A stretch of DNA of 64,000 bases from Sipunculus nudus (Eukaryota > Annelida > Sipuncula > Golfingiida > Sipunculidae), in the NCBI GenBank assembly GCA_026874595.1, contig CM049306.1, forward strand, positions 20,453,019 to 20,517,018, given 5' to 3'. Below are positions 23,708 to 33,499 of this stretch, piece after piece. Positions within the stretch are counted from its first letter, which is position 1. Every line of letters begins with the position of its first letter. Made by a program: the position numbers and the translations under genes. The notes under the pieces were generated by a model that saw only the letters and a list, made by a program, of their open reading frames with translations, was not told the DNA's origin and made no database searches.

Positions 23708-24626
23708 TGTTACAACGGGGAATTAGGGGAGTTCTTCCCTGGCCATAACACAGTCACACGGCGCGTCAGGTGAATAACTGAGACAGTCCAAGTTGGATAT
23801 TGTGCTGTTTTATTTCCAGTTGTCTTGGTTTACATGTTGATGATGGCGTGGGTCTGTCTGCCAGTTCCCAGCCCAACACAGGATTTTGTATCAGCATTAC
23901 TACGTCACAAACCTTTACATCATCTTACACTTTTTCTATTGGATATTGGATATGTGTCATTATGACATACCTGAATGTTTAGATAACCATATATGGCTTC
24001 GGCTTTCGCCTACGCACAAACTTTTTCCTTGTTTTACCTAAAGCTCATGTAATATCATTATATTCCTGATATTAATATATTCAGGGTACATATTTGTCTC
24101 CTGATCAATTCTGTGTGACCCAGCTACTTACTGACTCACTTTTGGTACAGTTTTCCTGTCCTAAATTACTGCCTCATGCGCAGGCCGGTATTCACCGTAC
24201 CTTTGACTTTTATATCATTTTACACTGTCATCCAGATCTAAACCTGGCTTCTGCTGATGCCTATAATAACAGAATCTATTTTGGCTTACTTGATTAAGTT
24301 TACATTCACATGGCTATAACAATTATACCAGTCTATAGTAATCACTGGTTGTCTGCATTCAGAATTTATGTCCATTAAAATACTCATTTATCAGCTTCTT
24401 TTCTAAACCTATATGCTAACCGACATATGGAGATCGGAATCCAAACACCTGTCTTACAATGGTAGACAATGCGTTGGTACACCAATTTAGGCTATTATCA
24501 TTTCTCTCTGTCGCTCTATCTGTCTTTCCATCTGCTGAACTGGTAACTGATCTTATGTGTACCAAAATATTGCGTTAAAATCAGTAATTAATTATAATAG
24601 ATATTAACACCTCTTACCACATAACA
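23708..24626 (-). repeat. 3' LTR of the gypsy element
   Basis: 919 bp, beginning TGTTACAACGGGG and ending CCACATAACA on the plus strand. It matches the copy at 31451-32369 in length and, by eye, in sequence. A minus-strand AATAAA (TTTATT at about 23809-23814) lies ~100 bases from the downstream end and is a likely poly(A) signal. The 60- and 67-codon plus-strand frames in both LTRs are not credible genes. Confidence 0.93.
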
Positions 24627-26186
24627 TATCCCTGGGGCTCAAAATTTGAACTCCGGGTCAAATACACAGTAAAATGAAAAACACACTGGGGACAATGTGT
24701 ACAACATTAGAACAATGTAAGCAAGAAGAATAAGATAAATCGGTGAATATACTAGTATGTATAATAACAATAATGATCATAATGATAGACATATATAAAA
24801 TACAAGAAGTATCAATAGTATAACATGAAAAATCGCATCAAAGTACTGACTGCAACGGCAGTACAATCTATAAGCATCAATATAGTATCAGGAAACATGG
24901 ATAATACAATATACTAGTAGCTATCTCTAGTATGCTAGTTTGTTTGTGTTGTGTTTATTTATATTTTTTGTGTGTGTTGGAGTACATCTTAACGTAACAC
25001 AGCAAGAAGGTAAAATAGTAGTCCTGTACTTGTATGATAATATTCAATAAGTTTCATGAAGGTACAATCACAGGGAAATACATTATAGATATATATATTT
25101 AAATATACATATGAAAAGACCAATATACATAATATGATAAGAATATAATGCAGGATAATTATACATCAATGAGATCTACACATGGTATATAGTGATGATT
25201 AACTACACATAAGATATAATGATAAGGGATAATAAGTATACAGATATATGCATGGCTTATTTGCAAAGAGGCAAAAATTATACATATTAGTAGTCAAACA
25301 GCCTTTTTCTTTAGGGATTTTAAAGCTTTTGTACATTTTTTTTTTTTTATTTTTATTTTTTTTTTTTTTATTCAATATGCACGTATTAAGGAACAATAAG
25401 AATAAGTATATGTACAATCGTTACAACAAGATTAATGCTACCTATGTCATGTATTATCAAGAAATATCATAAAAGACAGTATCATATAACAAAGATATAT
25501 ATACATATACATATAGCGACAATTTTCTAAATAGACGCTACATAAGTAAATAACCTCAACGTGATATTGGACCATCTAATGATACATTATCAGATAGTGG
25601 ATACAACGTAGCATGCGTTGTATTATCCGTCATGGACATCGTGGACAACGATGCCATGAACGGAGGTACAGCAGGAAACATTGCTGTTTTGAGTGCCTGA
25701 CCCGGAACTTTTAATGGATTTGTAGCGACTTTATTGTCTACGTCCGTTTCATAGGAAGTGGGGTCCTCCCGTGTAGGACACGAGTTAACCAAATACACTA
25801 CGCCGTGATGTTTCATCGTAAGAATCGTAATAGGAAGTCCGTGACGCAACATGCGTTGTAATTTCCATGATTGCCAAAACGATATAAAGAAGGATTCCTA
25901 ACAGTAAGTGGAATGTATTTCTTCCCGTGTGATGCCCATTGTCTGTAAGGGGACAAGGAATGGATGAATAAGTATGAGGAATGACATATGAGAATAGTAA
26001 ATCTCTCCACAAATGTGTGTATTGATCTTAACCTTAAGGATTTAAGATGGTAATTTTATTGTGAGCTCATTATGTATAAGATCCACACATCTGCAGAGTG
26101 ATGATATAATATATGTAAATGAAACGGATGATATCCTCGTCATCTCACTATTAGAGTCTATATACGGGTGAGTACAGTCAGTGTAT
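24627..26186 (-). other. 3' internal region of the gypsy element, possible third ORF remnant
   Basis: Lies between the pol stop and the 3' LTR. Most of it is AT-rich and noncoding, with a T-rich tract near 25337-25370. Two overlapping minus-strand frames in different registers, 25785-26012 (75 codons, with a hydrophobic run LLLGILLYIVLA that could be a membrane segment) and 25556-25852 (98 codons, Thr/Ser-rich), could be remnants of an extra 3' ORF. I see no diagnostic envelope features, so this is only a possibility. Confidence 0.35.
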
Positions 26187-29100
26187 TTAACGTTTGTGTT
26201 TACGTTTGCGTACCTGACCGGTCATTGTTCGTTTAATGTGAAATTCACGGATAAGTGCGGGCGAAATATCGTCTGCATATTCCCAGGAAGATTTCCGTGA
26301 TTTGTCTACCCATTTCACGAAATACACACGCTTTCCTTGGTGTTTTGAACACTTCATAAGCCTATTAACGGCAGCGTATGCATCATGGGAAGTTTGAGAT
26401 CGACCTGGACTGTCTGGATCCAAGATAGCACGATCTCTAGAGGATGTATCACGCTGGGATGAATCTACACGGGTCGAGGGTGGATCATTGGTGGGATGAT
26501 CGGGGGGATCGCGACGATTTGTCGGACGATCCTGGGGATCAAAATATTTTTTTAACCTATTACTATGCACGAAAGCGGGTAAAGCTTTGTTAGTACGGCA
26601 ATCAATAAGTTTATACGTATTATTAGAATTGGCTATTGCAATGTAGTATGGGCCTAAGTATTTGGGGAGTAATTTTGGCGTAAGACCTGGGGTTTTGGCC
26701 ATACGTTTTAACAGAACACGATCACCGACCTGAAAGTCAGGTTGAGATGCTTTTATATCATGTCGCTGTTTAATTTTATCCTTGGTCTCAGAAGTAATAT
26801 CAGCTACTATCTCCCTAATTTGTTTCAGGCGTGTAGTTAATAAATCAAGGTATGCCTGATCGGGCGTGGACAGTTTAGGTGCAGGTAACAACTGCACATC
26901 AATTGGAAGTGTTGGTTTCTTACCAAACAAAATTTGATATGGGCTAAAGCCATCAAGTTGTGCCTGAGGTCTGAAACGAAAAGCCATTAATAAACTTGGA
27001 ATTAAATCAGCCCAATTAGATTGATCCGCTTCTATATATGTCCGAAGTGATTGGACTAAAGTGCGGTTATAAACTTCCACCTGACCATTCGAGGCTGGGT
27101 GGTAAGCACTCGTTTCTACTTTTGTAATTTGAAAAAGTTTACATAATTGTTTAATCAAATGGGACATAAAGTTAGCACCTCTATCCGAAACGAGGCTATG
27201 CGGGGGTCCAAACCTGGTAATAAAGGTATTATAAATAGCTTTGGCGATAGACTGTGCATTCTGTTCTCGTATGGGAACAGCCTCTACCCATTTTGAAAAA
27301 CTGTCAACCATGACAAGAACATATTTATATCCTTTTGGAGTTGTTTTCAGGGGGCCACAGACGTCTACATGGACTCGAGAGAACACAGAGGAAAGTGGGT
27401 AATTAATAAGTGGTGCATCCCTTGCATGGAAATGTCGTTTTGCAACCTGACAAGCGTCACAAGATCGTATGTATTTTGTAATATCAGCATACATAGAATG
27501 CCAGTAGTACTTCTGTCGTAAGGCTTCGTAGGTAGAATTAATACCAAAATGACAACCAGCAGCCAAAGAATCATGATAAGATCTTAAAATATCATCACGC
27601 AAGATATGGGGAATGACTAACTGAATATATGGTGCATTTTTCTGTTTACTGCTGGAGCGAGGATAATAACGATGGTACAGAATATTATTATCCAGAAAAT
27701 AATTTTGACTTTCTAAAATAACGTTTCTGGCTAAACGTTGATTATCAGGTAAGTCAGTTTTATTCCTAAGGTATTTTATGATAGGTATTAAATCCTCATC
27801 TTGACCCTGTAATTCCTGTATCGGGGTAATCTCAGGAAGAAGATGTTCCAATAACTGTTGTGGAGTCGCGTCCGTGTAATTTTGCGAGGCTTGAGCTAAC
27901 TCTTGTAATTGATTAATTTCAGGAGTTATGATCTGAGAGCTATAAGTAAAGCGATGTTCAACTAAATCAGATGTCTGATCCGGAATAGTCTGCGTAGAAA
28001 GTAAACTAAGACTAGACACATCACGGGTGTCCTCCCGAGATATGGGTTGTAAACTAATATCATAATTTCTTCTTGAAAGAGCGTCCGCATTAACGTTTGA
28101 TTTTCCAGGCTTATCTACTATTGTATATTTATATGGCTGTAATTTCATAGCCCAGCGAGCGAGCCTTGCTGATGAATTTTTACAGGAGTCCAAATAAGTC
28201 AGAGCCCTATGATCTGTCACGATTGTGAATGGCCGGTCGTTTGCAAGATACACATTGTAATGTTTAATACCTTCTATAATAGCTAAACACTCTTTATCTG
28301 TTATGCCCCATCTGGTTTCGTTATTTCTCAAATTTCGGCCACCATAGGCAATAACACGCTCCTTGCCATGGTCGTCTTTTTGACCCAAAATATAACCAAT
28401 AGCATAATCGGATGCATCAGTATATAAAATGAATTCCTTGTCAAAATCAGGATACACCAAAACAATAGGTTCCGTAGTCAGAGCCTGTTTCAGTTTAGTA
28501 AAAGCATTTTGGCACGCAGTATCCCAGTTGAATGGAATATCTTTATGCAATAATCTGGTCAATGGGTAAGCAATTTTTGAATAATCTTTAACAAATTTTC
28601 TGTAGTAATTACATAATCCTAAGAAACTGCGCATTTGTTTAGGGTTCTTAGGTTGGGGAAAGGTGGCAACAGCTTGTGTCTTCGCTGTGTCCATTTCAAC
28701 ACCACTAGTTGTGATATAGTGACCTAAAAAATTGACCTTAGGAGTGGCAAAATGACATTTGGATGGTTTCAGTTTTAAATTAGCTTGTCGTAGTCTAGTA
28801 AAAACTTGAGACAAATGAGTGAGATGTTCAGATAAATTACGACTATAAACAAGTATATCATCAACATATACTACAGCATTTTTAAAGTTTAAACCCTTTA
28901 AAATAGTTCCAACTGTAAAAGAGAACGATGATGGTGCATTACGAAGACCGAAGGGCATAACATTCCAGGTATATGTACCTGAATGCGTGACAAATCCAGT
29001 TTTGTCAATAGAGTCAGGGTGCATTGGAATCTGCCAAAATCCAGAGGCCATATCTAGAACAGAGAATATGCGCGCTTTTGCTTGTCCAATACTATCAAAA

Positions 29101-30407
29101 ACATCCTCAATTCGAGGTAAAGGATGACTTACTGGCTTAGTTATAGCATTTAATTTTCTATAATCCACAGCAAATCTATATTGTCCATTTTTCTTAGGAA
29201 CTAATAAAACAGGAGCTTGCCATAAGGATGTAGATTCTTGGATGATGCCTGTATCGAGCATTTCCTGAACTTGCCTATCTATTTCAGCCTTTTTAATGGG
29301 GCTTACTCTGTATGGGGCCAGTCGAATGGGGGTTTCATCACCAGTATCGATTGAATGAGAGAATACATTTGTACGTCCTAATTCAGTAATATTAGTAGCA
29401 AAAATGTCCCGATTTGAACCTAAAAATGCCAGTAATTTATATCTTTCCTGTTCATTTAATTCTGTTCCTTCTAAGTTGAAGTTTAAGGATTGGGCTATTT
29501 TATAATATTCCTTCTCGTTATCCTCATTGGTATTACTAGCACTAACCTGATTAATGTCCATACTGACTTGGCGATCGATAATGGTGAATGCGTCAGATGT
29601 GGGTGAAAGTAAACGGAATGAGGCAATTGGATAACCCTGTGAGAGTTTAATTGGTTTGGTATAAGGATTCATAACACGCATGACAGTTTTTGAATTGGTT
29701 AAGGTATTGATGCTATACGCCCCAGCTAATCGTTTCGACTTTCTTAATAAGCTAAGAGGAATGACCTGTCCAATGGTATCCGAGAAGTATGGATCCGGAG
29801 TGTAAACAGGTAATATTGTTTCTGTGAGCGGTTGACAGGTAGTATTAATCGCAACTCTGAGATACGAGTGATTAGAGGGCCGTCCCTTACTACACAGTGA
29901 AATGTGATATTTACCATTCATTAAGGAGAGAACATTATGAGAAAAATCAATTTGGGCTTGGTACTTCTGTAAATAATCCGTACCTAATATTATGGGTACA
30001 CTACTGGATGTGAAGACCAGAAAGGAATGTGTGGTACCGAATTCCCCCAATTTAAGAGTTAAATCAACCTGACCCATAACTTTAACATGGATATTTCCGA
30101 TCCCTTTTACATATGAAATGTTTACTGGATTAACCGGAATAGTACCCCTGTTGTTTAGATTTTGTATCGTATGCCAATCAATACAAGAGACTTGAGCTCC
30201 CGTGTCTAATAAACATTGGACTTCGAGGGAATTAACTGTAGCTGTAACCAAATTATTATATCTGTTATTTTGAAGATTGACTAAAATATGGGGACATTTG
30301 ATATCGGGGTCTCTAAGGACCTGGTTCAGAGGACGGTTATGTCTACTGATTGATGGAGAATTTTGTGTTAAAGCGCTACGGTCCAGTTCAGGATCAGGCG
30401 TTATATC
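26187..30407 (-). CDS. pol: Pol polyprotein of Ty3/gypsy element (PR-RT-RH-IN-chromodomain-like)
   Basis: Open for 1,406 codons from just after the gag TAG; it has no ATG at its start and so is probably made by readthrough. Numbering from the Leu codon at 30251: aspartic protease DTGA at 16-19; reverse transcriptase with FAVDYRKLNAI near 360-370 and YVDD at 462-465; RNase H with TDAS at 611-614 and NADALSR at 721-727; integrase zinc ligands His893, His901, Cys931, Cys934; catalytic Asp963, Asp1023, Glu1059; GPY at 1200-1202; chromodomain-like module about 1290-1340 with VYFVKW and SSWEYADDI. The chromodomain has two of the three usual cage aromatics (Tyr1292, Trp1314), and the third is not apparent. 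All catalytic residues are present. It copies RNA to DNA and integrates it. Confidence 0.93.
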   Translation of the reverse strand, partial: DITPDPELDRSALTQNSPSISRHNRPLNQVLRDPDIKCPHILVNLQNNRYNNLVTATVNSLEVQCLLDTGAQVSCIDWHTIQNLNNRGTIPVNPVNISYVKGIGNIHVKVMGQVDLTLKLGEFGTTHSFLVFTSSSVPIILGTDYLQKYQAQIDFSHNVLSLMNGKYHISLCSKGRPSNHSYLRVAINTTCQPLTETILPVYTPDPYFSDTIGQVIPLSLLRKSKRLAGAYSINTLTNSKTVMRVMNPYTKPIKLSQGYPIASFRLLSPTSDAFTIIDRQVSMDINQVSASNTNEDNEKEYYKIAQSLNFNLEGTELNEQERYKLLAFLGSNRDIFATNITELGRTNVFSHSIDTGDETPIRLAPYRVSPIKKAEIDRQVQEMLDTGIIQESTSLWQAPVLLVPKKNGQYRFAVDYRKLNAITKPVSHPLPRIEDVFDSIGQAKARIFSVLDMASGFWQIPMHPDSIDKTGFVTHSGTYTWNVMPFGLRNAPSSFSFTVGTILKGLNFKNAVVYVDDILVYSRNLSEHLTHLSQVFTRLRQANLKLKPSKCHFATPKVNFLGHYITTSGVEMDTAKTQAVATFPQPKNPKQMRSFLGLCNYYRKFVKDYSKIAYPLTRLLHKDIPFNWDTACQNAFTKLKQALTTEPIVLVYPDFDKEFILYTDASDYAIGYILGQKDDHGKERVIAYGGRNLRNNETRWGITDKECLAIIEGIKHYNVYLANDRPFTIVTDHRALTYLDSCKNSSARLARWAMKLQPYKYTIVDKPGKSNVNADALSRRNYDISLQPISREDTRDVSSLSLLSTQTIPDQTSDLVEHRFTYSSQIITPEINQLQELAQASQNYTDATPQQLLEHLLPEITPIQELQGQDEDLIPIIKYLRNKTDLPDNQRLARNVILESQNYFLDNNILYHRYYPRSSSKQKNAPYIQLVIPHILRDDILRSYHDSLAAGCHFGINSTYEALRQKYYWHSMYADITKYIRSCDACQVAKRHFHARDAPLINYPLSSVFSRVHVDVCGPLKTTPKGYKYVLVMVDSFSKWVEAVPIREQNAQSIAKAIYNTFITRFGPPHSLVSDRGANFMSHLIKQLCKLFQITKVETSAYHPASNGQVEVYNRTLVQSLRTYIEADQSNWADLIPSLLMAFRFRPQAQLDGFSPYQILFGKKPTLPIDVQLLPAPKLSTPDQAYLDLLTTRLKQIREIVADITSETKDKIKQRHDIKASQPDFQVGDRVLLKRMAKTPGLTPKLLPKYLGPYYIAIANSNNTYKLIDCRTNKALPAFVHSNRLKKYFDPQDRPTNRRDPPDHPTNDPPSTRVDSSQRDTSSRDRAILDPDSPGRSQTSHDAYAAVNRLMKCSKHQGKRVYFVKWVDKSRKSSWEYADDISPALIREFHIKRTMTGQVRKRKHKR

Positions 30408-30410
30408 CTA
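30408..30410 (-). promoter_or_regulatory. in-frame TAG between gag and pol
   Basis: The minus-strand context is TTT AAA TAG GAT ATA. Translation from this TAG to the first protease residues stays open with no other stop, so a single stop codon separates gag from pol in one register. Either it is a programmed readthrough site or a point mutation of an originally continuous frame. I cannot separate these from one copy. Confidence 0.75.
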
Positions 30411-31394
30411 TTTAAACATTACTCTATCAAACCGTACAGTTTTAGGAGTAGTTTTAGCGTTGCGACATACACGGGCCAAATGGCCTATTTCACCACAAAA
30501 ATTACAGCTAACATTTTTAAATCTACATAAATAAGCCCAATGATTATAACCACACCGTGGACACGGCGAAGGTGGCTGACTGTTACCTGGCAATGATCGT
30601 CTGGGTTGTCTGTAACCTTGAGTGGAGCGTGGTTGTTGTGGTCCCGGAGATCGCCAGCGGGGAGGGGGTGCAGGTGATGCGGAACGCATTCCTGTGCGCT
30701 CACGTGATGGTGTGCGAGGTCGTCTCAGCGGAGTTTCGGTGGCGGTCGACGGGGCCCGCTGCCAAACAGCGTTGCTGATCTCTTCACACAGCTCCGTTAT
30801 ATTAAGTTGTGGTGGAATCGGCGAGTTGGTAATGGGATGAAATTCAACAGCCTTACGAGCTAGTTCTGTCAAATCTTCAAGATTTTGTGGGTCTTTTAAG
30901 TCTATGTATTGTTGGATTCCTCTGGGAAACCCAATTTTAATGGCGTCCATGATATCCTGTTCAGATTTACCGAGCTGCGCTCCCATATTACGGAGGTGAT
31001 CAATGTAATGATCAACAGTTTCGTTGGACTGAAAAACTCTTGTATTAAAAGTTCTTAAAATAGCGAGTCTCTGACCCTTACGCGCGAAACGTTGTGTAAA
31101 AGCTTCTGCTAGTTTTGTAAAGTCTTTACGCGTGTCTAAAGGTAGAGAACGATACCAAGACGCGGCAACACTACCTGGAGCTAGTTTTAAGGAGAATATT
31201 TCAGCTCTCTGATCGCTTCTAAGACCTTCTACGGACGGTTTCGTCCAGCCTAGTAGGACAGCCGTGGTGTTAAAACGGTCGAGCCAGTCAATTGCATCTG
31301 TGTCACCATCTCCATAAAACATGGGAATAACTGAACAGTCTATTTTACCTGACGGTGTAGAATCTGATGATGTCTTCTGTCCTGTTGGTGCCAT
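30408..31394 (-). CDS. gag: Gag polyprotein of Ty3/gypsy element
   Basis: 328 codons from the methionine at 31394 (context MAPTGQK) to TAG at 30408-30410. The frame is open back to the primer-binding site, but this is the first ATG. It has an N-terminal capsid-like region (about residues 20-185, with WLDRF and FTQRFARKG segments), then an Arg/Pro/Ser-rich linker, then two zinc knuckles: CPRCGYNHWAYLC (278-290, spacing C-x2-C-x3-H-x4-C, one residue short of the standard) and CNFCGEIGHLARVC (297-310, standard C-x2-C-x4-H-x4-C). It would form the particle and package RNA. The stop is followed in the same frame by 52 open codons and then protease. Confidence 0.9.
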   Translation of the reverse strand: MAPTGQKTSSDSTPSGKIDCSVIPMFYGDGDTDAIDWLDRFNTTAVLLGWTKPSVEGLRSDQRAEIFSLKLAPGSVAASWYRSLPLDTRKDFTKLAEAFTQRFARKGQRLAILRTFNTRVFQSNETVDHYIDHLRNMGAQLGKSEQDIMDAIKIGFPRGIQQYIDLKDPQNLEDLTELARKAVEFHPITNSPIPPQLNITELCEEISNAVWQRAPSTATETPLRRPRTPSRERTGMRSASPAPPPRWRSPGPQQPRSTQGYRQPRRSLPGNSQPPSPCPRCGYNHWAYLCRFKNVSCNFCGEIGHLARVCRNAKTTPKTVRFDRVMFK

Positions 31395-31429
31395 ATTGAT
31401 TATGTCGTGACGAGGTAGATCGTTGTACC

Positions 31430-31447
31430 AAAACCGGATCTCCACCA
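31430..31447 (-). other. putative primer binding site
   Basis: Three bases after the 5' LTR (on the minus strand) the sequence reads TGGTGGAGATCCGGTTTT. The TGG start is what would pair with the CCA end of a tRNA. I did not assign the tRNA. Confidence 0.55.
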
Positions 31448-31450
31448 ATG

Positions 31451-32369
31451 TGTTACAACGGGGAATTAGGGGAGTTCTTCCCTGGCCATAACACAGTCAC
31501 ACGGCGCGTCAGGTGAATAACTGAGACAGTCCAAGTTGGATATTGTGCTGTTTTATTTCCAGTTGTCTTGGTTTACATGTTGATGATGGCGTGGGTCTGT
31601 CTGCCAGTTCCCAGCCCAACACAGGATTTTGTATCAGCATTACTACGTCACAAACCTTTACATCATCTTACACTTTTTCTATTGGATATTGGATATGTGT
31701 CATTATGACATACCTGAATGTTTAGATAACCATATATGGCTTCGGCTTTCGCCTACGCACAAACTTTTTCCTTGTTTTACCTAAAGCTCATGTAATATCA
31801 TTATATTCCTGATATTAATATATTCAGGGTACATATTTGTCTCCTGATCAATTCTGTGTGACCCAGCTACTTACTGACTCACTTTTGGTACAGTTTTCCT
31901 GTCCTAAATTACTGCCTCATGCGCAGGCCGGTATTCACCGTACCTTTGACTTTTATATCATTTTACACTGTCATCCAGATCTAAACCTGGCTTCTGCTGA
32001 TGCCTATAATAACAGAATCTATTTTGGCTTACTTGATTAAGTTTACATTCACATGGCTATAACAATTATACCAGTCTATAGTAATCACTGGTTGTCTGCA
32101 TTCAGAATTTATGTCCATTAAAATACTCATTTATCAGCTTCTTTTCTAAACCTATATGCTAACCGACATATGGAGATCGGAATCCAAACACCTGTCTTAC
32201 AATGGTAGACAATGCGTTGGTACACCAATTTAGGCTATTATCATTTCTCTCTGTCGCTCTATCTGTCTTTCCATCTGCTGAACTGGTAACTGATCTTATG
32301 TGTACCAAAATATTGCGTTAAAATCAGTAATTAATTATAATAGATATTAACACCTCTTACCACATAACA
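31451..32369 (-). repeat. 5' LTR of the gypsy element
   Basis: 919 bp, matching the copy at 23708-24626. It serves as promoter in the minus direction. A minus-strand AATAAA lies at 31552-31557. The target duplication AGAG follows at 32370-32373. Confidence 0.93.
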
Positions 32370-32625
32370 AGAGGATCACCTTGTCTGACAACTTTTTCTT
32401 TTTTAAAATATTTGAAGAAGTCACTCTGTTGTTAATCATAAAGTTGCTAATATCTGTATTTTAGACTTCGATGCATGATACAAATTTGTTGTCAAACTGG
32501 AATTTCTTAAGCACTGCAAACAAACTGATATTCAAACGAGTCGTAGGCTTTTTCCGTATCCACTGAGATAATCATACCAGATATATTATTTTATTTTGTA
32601 AAATAAAATAAGTCATTTACAAGTA

Positions 32626-32674
<49 letters not shown>

Positions 32675-32940
32675 CAAATGTATATATATATTTTTGACTG
32701 TAACATTACACATTGGGTTTTGTAATTGTCTGTTTCCTTCAGTTCTTGCTTAACTGTCTTAATTTCCTTTATATAGTCATCTTTTTTATTACTGTCCATA
32801 TCAATTAGTTTCATCTGGAGATCTTTTAAACTGTTTTGTAAATAATCCTCTCTTTTACTTGCAAGCTGTTTATTTTCCCTACGTTTATTAATGTAATTTT
32901 GTCTAATATTGATTATAACATCTTATTTTTATTGAACCTT
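32370..32940 (-). mobile_element. LINE (L1/Tx1-like) reverse transcriptase fossil, 5' part
   Basis: Minus-strand pieces of the region before the RT core, in order: a Lys/Glu-rich helical stretch (RRENKQLASKRE ... KQELKETDNYKTQ, 32690-32910) typical of the linker between endonuclease and RT; then a (TA)n tract at 32633-32694 that replaces what should be a long stretch of RT; then MIISVDTEKAYDS (32538-32578), the first catalytic-Asp block; then VRQGDPL ending at 32370. The LTR element cuts the gene right after this motif, and the rest continues at 23707. Stops and the internal loss make it a pseudogene. Confidence 0.8.
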
Positions 32941-33499
32941 CAAGCAACCAAACAATAAATTCTAAATCATGCTGAGGAACTGAGAAGTTGACGCAGAAAT
33001 ATCTTACAGATTTTGACCTGAGTCAGGTCGATGAAATTGCGATTCTATTTGTACAAAAAAAAACTTACCCTGACTTTCCTAAATGGTCATGAATGTTTCA
33101 ACCGAACACGTTTCTAATCATAAAAGGATTGAGTATGATCTACTGTGTCACAAGATCGGTTGTCTAGTCTTTACGTCGTGTGCATGAAAAAATTATAAGC
33201 TGCCAGATACAGATTTCAATTAAATAAATGAATTAGCAATTATGTAAGTTAGACAGAAGTAGTCAATGTTGAGTTGTATTTCTATGAATAATTTGTTTCA
33301 ACGTCTTTATAAATTCCATACATTGCATGGGCAAAATAATATAGGTATTACTGGATTAAGTTTTTTATCAATGCTATTATCCAAGAACTGTTATACTTCA
33401 GTAATATAGTTACAGAAGAAAATTTTTGTCAAAGTCGAGGGGCCTCATGGATCTCATAGCCAAGGTCCTCCCATGACCTACACCGGGCACTGTTTGTAG
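32941..33499. other. gene-free stretch
   Basis: AT-rich sequence between the LINE fossil and the 55-bp array. No frame with a recognisable domain. Confidence 0.55.

Larger units (their letters stand above)
23708..32369 (-). mobile_element. full-length Ty3/gypsy LTR retrotransposon
   Basis: An 8,662-bp element on the minus strand with two 919-bp LTRs, gag, pol and a ~1.5-kb 3' region. The ends are TG..CA with a 4-bp AGAG target duplication. Gene order is protease, reverse transcriptase, RNase H, integrase, which is the Ty3/gypsy order. Gag and pol share one frame, divided by one TAG. The LTRs have equal length and I saw no difference on reading, so insertion is recent. The coding frames carry no other break. 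The element sits inside an older LINE, with GDPL in one flank and STYIC in the other. Confidence 0.93.

Noticed and set aside
23800-24297. Two short plus-strand ORFs repeated identically at 31543 and 31837
   Set aside because: They are inside the two LTRs and duplicate because the LTRs do; they run against the element's own transcription.
30277-30840. Plus-strand ORFs of 72-85 codons
   Set aside because: Antisense shadows of gag and the gag-pol junction.
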